Assembly (NCBI GenBank): GCA_019310665.1
Contig: JAFDDW010000358.1
Coordinates: forward strand, 1-7,353
Length of the DNA stretch: 7,353 nucleotides
Direction of reading: 5' to 3'
DNA from: Deltaproteobacteria bacterium
GTDB taxonomy: Bacteria; Desulfobacterota; Desulfobacteria; Desulfobacterales; JAFDCJ01
Below are positions 4,726 to 7,353 of this stretch, in pieces. The position numbers and the translations under genes are program-made. The notes beneath the pieces are model-generated. The model worked only from the letters and a program-made list of their open reading frames with translations, was not told the origin of the DNA and searched no databases. How positions within the stretch are numbered: position 1 is the stretch's first letter; each line of letters opens with the position of its first letter.

Positions 4726-5868
4726 TTATTTCAATATCTCATGCGCAATTCGGTTTAAGCATACCTGGGTGGTGCCTCCTCCCATGGACCAGCCCCTCAC
4801 ATCCCGGTAGTAGCGTTCTACTTCATAGTCCGTGGTATAGCCATAAGCACCGTGTAATTGTATCGCCTGGTCACAGACCCAGACGGCCATTTCATTGGCG
4901 AACTTTTTGGCCATGCAGGCCTCTTTGGCGATCATTTTGCCTTTTTTTTCTTTAATCAGCGCATCGTAAATTAAAAGACGCGCGGCCTGGATCTTGATGG
5001 CCATTTCAGCCAAAGTCCAGCGAATCCCCTGAAGCTCTGCAATCGGTTGGCCGAACTGAACCCGCTCTTTGCAATACCTCAGCGTTCGTTCATAGGCTCC
5101 TTGAGCGAAACCGACACAAAAAGCCGAATTGCCGCAGCGTTCAGAATTGAATTCATTCATCATGGCCTTAAACCCTGTTCCCCCCGCCGGGATCAACAGG
5201 TTTTCCTCCGGGACTTTAACATCTTCAAAAATGATCTCATCAAGACTCGAGCAGTGCCGTCCCATCAACTCCTCGGTCTTGCCGATCGAAACCCCGGGCG
5301 TATCGCGATCGACGATAAACATGGCGATACCCTTTGACGGTTTTGTAAGATTTCTTTCCGTTTTGGCCAGTACGATAAATACCCTAGCGATTTTTCCATT
5401 GGAAATGAACACTTTCCTGCCGTTTAGCAGAAAATAACCGTCTTTCTTTTCAGCAAACGAAGACAGGTTGCCGGCATCCGAGCCGGCATTCGGTTCGGTC
5501 TGACAGTAAGCGCCAATCATTTTGCCGGATGCCATCTCGGGCAAATATCGTCTTTTCTGATCTTGGTTGCCCTGATGTACGATAGCCCGACAGCAGGCGG
5601 AAACATGCGTCAGTGGAATGGAAACACCTGCTCTTCCCATCTCTTCACACAGGATTGCCAAATCGACCATCGAACCGCCGGCACCGCCATATTCCTCAGG
5701 CACCAAAAGGCCCATAAAACCCATCTCTGCCAGATGGGTGTAATATTCATCCGGGTACTTGCCTTCTTTTTCCCAGGTCTTGACATTCGGGGTGATTTTT
5801 TCCTCGGCAAACTTTCTGACCGCCTCCCGGAACATTATATTCTCTTCACTTAACACACTGTCGATCAT
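4726..5868 (-). CDS. Acyl-CoA dehydrogenase with IVD/CaiA-like catalytic Glu position
   Basis: A full-length 380-residue FAD-dependent acyl-CoA dehydrogenase: N-terminal helical domain (1-118), middle beta domain starting with TEPNAGSD (124-131), and C-terminal helical domain with VQFGQPI (270-276) and HGAYGYT (339-345). The enzyme would introduce or reduce an alpha-beta double bond in a CoA thioester and pass electrons to ETF. The usual catalytic Glu of the YEGT motif is replaced: the sequence is SMGGGTTQV (361-369), with Gly364 at the Glu position. Glu243 in FNSERCG aligns with the alternative base of isovaleryl-CoA dehydrogenase (LDLERL) and with FDHER of CaiA, the crotonobetainyl-CoA reductase, which also has GG in place of EG. 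AGGAG lies 6 nt before the ATG. It converges on the VWA gene (14 bp from that gene's original stop) and diverges from the MttB-like gene. Substrate unknown. Confidence 0.93.
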   Translation of the reverse strand: MIDSVLSEENIMFREAVRKFAEEKITPNVKTWEKEGKYPDEYYTHLAEMGFMGLLVPEEYGGAGGSMVDLAILCEEMGRAGVSIPLTHVSACCRAIVHQGNQDQKRRYLPEMASGKMIGAYCQTEPNAGSDAGNLSSFAEKKDGYFLLNGRKVFISNGKIARVFIVLAKTERNLTKPSKGIAMFIVDRDTPGVSIGKTEELMGRHCSSLDEIIFEDVKVPEENLLIPAGGTGFKAMMNEFNSERCGNSAFCVGFAQGAYERTLRYCKERVQFGQPIAELQGIRWTLAEMAIKIQAARLLIYDALIKEKKGKMIAKEACMAKKFANEMAVWVCDQAIQLHGAYGYTTDYEVERYYRDVRGWSMGGGTTQVCLNRIAHEILK

Positions 5869-5895
5869 ACCGTTCTCCTCTGATAGAAATATTAA

Positions 5896-5982
5896 TCCGC
5901 CAAGGCGGACAAGGGTTTAATTCCCCGTGCCTTGGGGCGATTATAAATATTTCGATTGATACCCCGTTGCTATCAGCGGGGT
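5896..5982. repeat. Cluster of GC-rich hairpins in the acyl-CoA dehydrogenase leader
   Basis: Three GC-rich inverted repeats stand in AT-rich sequence: TCCGCC-AA-GGCGGA (5896-5909), a weaker CCCCG-TGCCT-TGGGG with one G-T pair (5923-5937), and ACCCCGTTG-CTAT-CAGCGGGGT with one G-T pair (5961-5982). None is followed by a T-run on either strand, so they do not look like intrinsic terminators. They resemble dispersed REP/MITE-like hairpin elements. If the sigma-54 promoter at 6024-6039 is used, all three lie in the 5' untranslated region of the acyl-CoA dehydrogenase mRNA. Confidence 0.5.
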
Positions 5983-6023
5983 CGTTCATTCGCACCGCTA
6001 TAAAGATCTGAAAAAGTAGTATC

Positions 6024-6039
6024 TGCAACAATCAGGCCA
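6024..6039 (-). promoter_or_regulatory. Sigma-54 (-24/-12) promoter facing the acyl-CoA dehydrogenase gene
   Basis: On the minus strand TGGCCTGATTGTTGCA matches the sigma-54 consensus TGGCACG-N4-TTGCA at all invariant positions: GG, then exactly 10 nt, then GC, with the full TTGCA box. The differences are A to C and C to T in the -24 box. Transcription would begin near 6014, about 146 nt upstream of the start codon. Confidence 0.55.
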
Positions 6040-6112
6040 CGGCACCTAATGTATTATTTCTATTGGTGCTTTTTAAAACAGCTTAAAAAAATCAGCGGCC
6101 TTTTTGTTTCAT

Positions 6113-6122
6113 TTGTATACAA
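6113..6122. promoter_or_regulatory. Palindrome TTGTATACAA, candidate enhancer site
   Basis: A perfect 10-bp palindrome, about 100 bp upstream of the predicted start of the acyl-CoA dehydrogenase transcript, a normal distance for a sigma-54 activator site. Its TTGT/ACAA ends recur in the larger palindromes at 6256-6272 and 6306-6324. A TTATCTAT block just beside it (6127-6134) is also found in the latter (6313-6320). Confidence 0.4.
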
Positions 6123-6239
6123 CCTGTTATCTATGTGAGATTATTTCATTTAGATATAAATTAGAATGCCTTCCGGCTGTCACCCCATCTTTCGGCAGCA
6201 TCTGATCTGTTATCGCTGTTTTAAGAAATTCTCTTGTTC

Positions 6240-6252
6240 CTGGCATTGCCAG
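6240..6252. repeat. Perfect inverted repeat CTGGCA-T-TGCCAG
   Basis: A 13-bp perfect inverted repeat close to the first of the two long palindromes in the divergent control region. It may be part of an operator. It does not fit the sigma-54 spacing. No function can be assigned from sequence alone. Confidence 0.3.
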
Positions 6253-6255
6253 ATA

Positions 6256-6272
6256 TGTTTATTATTTAAACA
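6256..6272. promoter_or_regulatory. Candidate enhancer site 1 of the MttB-like gene
   Basis: TGTTTA-TTATT-TAAACA is a perfect inverted repeat with 6-bp arms. The 18 bp GTTTATTATTTAAACAAT (6257-6274) match 16 of 18 bases of a second copy at 6308-6325, 51 bp (about five helical turns) further on. Its centre lies about 160 bp before the predicted transcription start, typical for a sigma-54 activator. Confidence 0.5.
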
Positions 6273-6305
6273 ATGACCTATATTCTTGTCAGGAGCACGG
6301 GGTTT

Positions 6306-6324
6306 TTGTTTATTATCTATACAA
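6306..6324. promoter_or_regulatory. Candidate enhancer site 2 of the MttB-like gene
   Basis: TTGTTTA-TTATC-TATACAA is an inverted repeat with 6 of 7 arm positions paired, and the second copy of the repeat described at 6256-6272. Its centre lies about 109 bp before the predicted transcription start. The pair sits on nearly the same face of the helix, as expected for cooperative binding of an activator. Confidence 0.5.
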
Positions 6325-6397
6325 TTTATCAGGTATGCATTCAGCTCAAAAAATAGAACTATCTGTAATTGGGCCATATTTAAGCCAAAATTTCTAT

Positions 6398-6413
6398 TGG
6401 CATAAGGATTGCA
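6398..6413 (+). promoter_or_regulatory. Sigma-54 (-24/-12) promoter of the MttB-like methyltransferase gene
   Basis: TGGCATAAGGATTGCA has TGGCA, the GG-N10-GC spacing and a full TTGCA box, a very good match to the sigma-54 consensus. Transcription would start near 6424, about 150 nt before the ATG at 6573. Expression would require an AAA+ activator, whose gene is not in the window. Confidence 0.72.
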
Positions 6414-6417
6414 TTTA

Positions 6418-6445
6418 TTGAGTAAATCAGATTGAGTAAATCAGA
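6418..6445 (+). repeat. Tandem duplication of a 14-mer at the predicted transcription start
   Basis: TTGAGTAAATCAGA occurs twice head to tail (6418-6431 and 6432-6445), a perfect duplication. It begins 5 nt after the -12 box of the sigma-54 promoter and covers the predicted start site, so it sets the initial transcribed sequence. It looks like a recent slippage or duplication event. Confidence 0.7.
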
Positions 6446-6456
6446 ACCACTCCGGT

Positions 6457-6573
6457 ATGCCAAAGATTCTGCCTAGCGGTGCAGATAATTCGCTATTTTC
6501 TCGGATAGACGATGCCTTATTTCGAAGTAGTGACATCATACAGCCTTTCGATTTAAAAGAGGAGATGAGATAA
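6457..6573 (+). CDS. Possible 38-residue upstream ORF coupled to the MttB-like gene
   Basis: An open frame from the ATG at 6457 ends with TAA at 6571-6573, overlapping the ATG of the methyltransferase by one base (TAATG), an arrangement that often gives translational coupling. The product starts MPKILPSGADNSLFSRIDD and is acidic, without a membrane segment. No clear ribosome binding site precedes it, so it may be chance. It fills most of the 5' untranslated region of the predicted sigma-54 transcript. Confidence 0.3.
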   Translation: MPKILPSGADNSLFSRIDDALFRSSDIIQPFDLKEEMR

Positions 6574-7353
6574 TGGGTATAATGCCGTTGGGAGGGAGAA
6601 CCATCGAGGTTCTCAGTGGAGAAGACATCCAAGCCGTGCATCAGGCGGTCCTTAAACTCTTGAAAGATCCGGGGGTTAGGATACGACATGAAGAAGCATT
6701 GGACATCTTTAAGCGCGGGGGAGCGGAGGTAGACCCGGATAAACAGGTGGTTCATATACCCCCGTCATTGGTTGACTATGCCCTGAATCATGCGCCGCGC
6801 TTTATGACCGTGTGCGGCAGAGACCCCAAATACGATCTCAAGTCGGCTAACGGGATACATTACAGCAGCGGTCATGGGGCCACCTTCGTTATTGATTTTG
6901 ATACCGGTGAGCGCAGACCCGCTACGAAGAAGGATCTGGAAACCAATGTCAGAGTCCATGACGCTTTGGAGAACACCCATTTTATTTTTCCCGAAATCTA
7001 TCCCCAGGATGTTCCCGAAAAAGCGTTAGACCGGCATATATCTCAAGCATTGCTGAGCAACACGGAAAAGCCCGTAATCGCGACTGCTTACAGCGGCGCG
7101 GGTGCGAAAGATCTGCTTAAGATGGGAATCGCCATCGCCGGAAGCGAAGAAGCCTTGCGGCAAAGGCCGATGTTCACGGTTAGCCTCGGGATAATCAGCC
7201 CGTTTAGTTTTGAACCCAACAGGGTTGATTGCCTGCTTGAGATGTGCCGATTCGGTCATCCCTTTCAAATCTATACAATCCCTTCTACGGGCACAACCTC
7301 CCCGGTGACGCTTGCCGGCACCCTGGCGTTAATGACAGCGGAACTCCTGTCCG
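6573..7353 (+). CDS. MttB-superfamily (trimethylamine/betaine-type) methyltransferase, first 260 codons
   Basis: The frame is open from the ATG at 6573 to the window end and starts MGIMPLGGRTIEVLSGEDIQ. Family features are AVHQAVLKLLKDPGVRI with HEEALDIFKRGGAEVD (about residues 26-57), HYSSGHGATFVIDFDTGERR (about 98-117), and GTTSPVTLAGTLALMTAELL at residues 240-259, the strongly conserved MttB block. Members transfer a methyl group from a quaternary or tertiary amine to a corrinoid protein. True trimethylamine enzymes contain pyrrolysine (in-frame TAG) near residue 330, beyond this window; the many non-pyrrolysine homologues act on betaines such as glycine betaine, proline betaine or carnitine. 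No in-frame TAG is seen so far. GAGGAG lies 8 nt before the start. It is preceded by a sigma-54 promoter and runs divergently from the acyl-CoA dehydrogenase. Partial at the 3' end. Confidence 0.88.
   Translation, partial: MGIMPLGGRTIEVLSGEDIQAVHQAVLKLLKDPGVRIRHEEALDIFKRGGAEVDPDKQVVHIPPSLVDYALNHAPRFMTVCGRDPKYDLKSANGIHYSSGHGATFVIDFDTGERRPATKKDLETNVRVHDALENTHFIFPEIYPQDVPEKALDRHISQALLSNTEKPVIATAYSGAGAKDLLKMGIAIAGSEEALRQRPMFTVSLGIISPFSFEPNRVDCLLEMCRFGHPFQIYTIPSTGTTSPVTLAGTLALMTAELLS

Noticed and set aside
4711..4726. Bidirectional terminator between the converging VWA and acyl-CoA dehydrogenase genes
   Set aside because: Only 14 bp of AT-rich sequence without an inverted repeat or a clear T-run hairpin.
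6573..7353. Pyrrolysine-containing trimethylamine methyltransferase (MttB in the strict sense)
   Set aside because: The position of the pyrrolysine codon is beyond the window end, so only superfamily membership can be claimed.
1..7353. CRISPR array, tRNA, rRNA or insertion sequence
   Set aside because: No regularly spaced repeats, no cloverleaf or rRNA-like sequence and no transposase frame were seen; mobility here is explained by the attC sites.

Overview
The window is most likely from the chromosome of an environmental Gram-negative bacterium. A Desulfobacterota-type anaerobe (sulfate-reducer-like) is my best guess. It rests on the combination of an MttB-superfamily methyltransferase, an acyl-CoA dehydrogenase, a CoxD/CoxE-like ATPase and VWA pair, and sigma-54 promoters. 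This is inference, not proof. The sequence starts exactly at a BamHI site (GGATCC), so the left edge may be a cloning boundary.

Left part (1 to about 2640): the distal end of an integron gene-cassette array, AT-rich compared with what follows. Three attC recombination sites can be read directly (474-578, 1701-1800, 2518-2577), all pointing the same way, so the integrase would lie off the left edge. The cassettes carry: (i) a reverse-strand Phd/YefM antitoxin with the start of its RelE/ParE-type toxin, preceded by a promoter with TGTACA-type operator palindromes; (ii) a decayed gene of unknown function with a frame break, then a 5'-truncated higB toxin and an intact higA antitoxin; (iii) a family 2 glycosyltransferase in a cassette whose two ends match perfectly (TTCGGT at the start, ACCGAAC at its attC); and (iv) a cassette start that keeps only a ribosome binding site and 13 codons. 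The array ends there.

Middle part (2654-4711): a translationally coupled pair, a MoxR/CoxD-like AAA+ ATPase and a CoxE-like von Willebrand A protein. The last part of the VWA protein is in the wrong frame after a small deletion. No carbon monoxide dehydrogenase genes are in view.

Right part (4726-7353): a divergent gene pair. An acyl-CoA dehydrogenase on the minus strand has Gly where most relatives have the catalytic Glu, and instead has the Glu position used by isovaleryl-CoA dehydrogenase. The first 260 codons of an MttB-superfamily (trimethylamine/betaine-type) methyltransferase lie on the plus strand. The roughly 700 bp between them holds one good sigma-54 (-24/-12) promoter match facing each gene, with palindromic elements in between placed like enhancer sites. 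This suggests a co-regulated sigma-54 divergon, possibly for use of a quaternary amine such as a carnitine- or betaine-like compound. The substrate is a hypothesis only.
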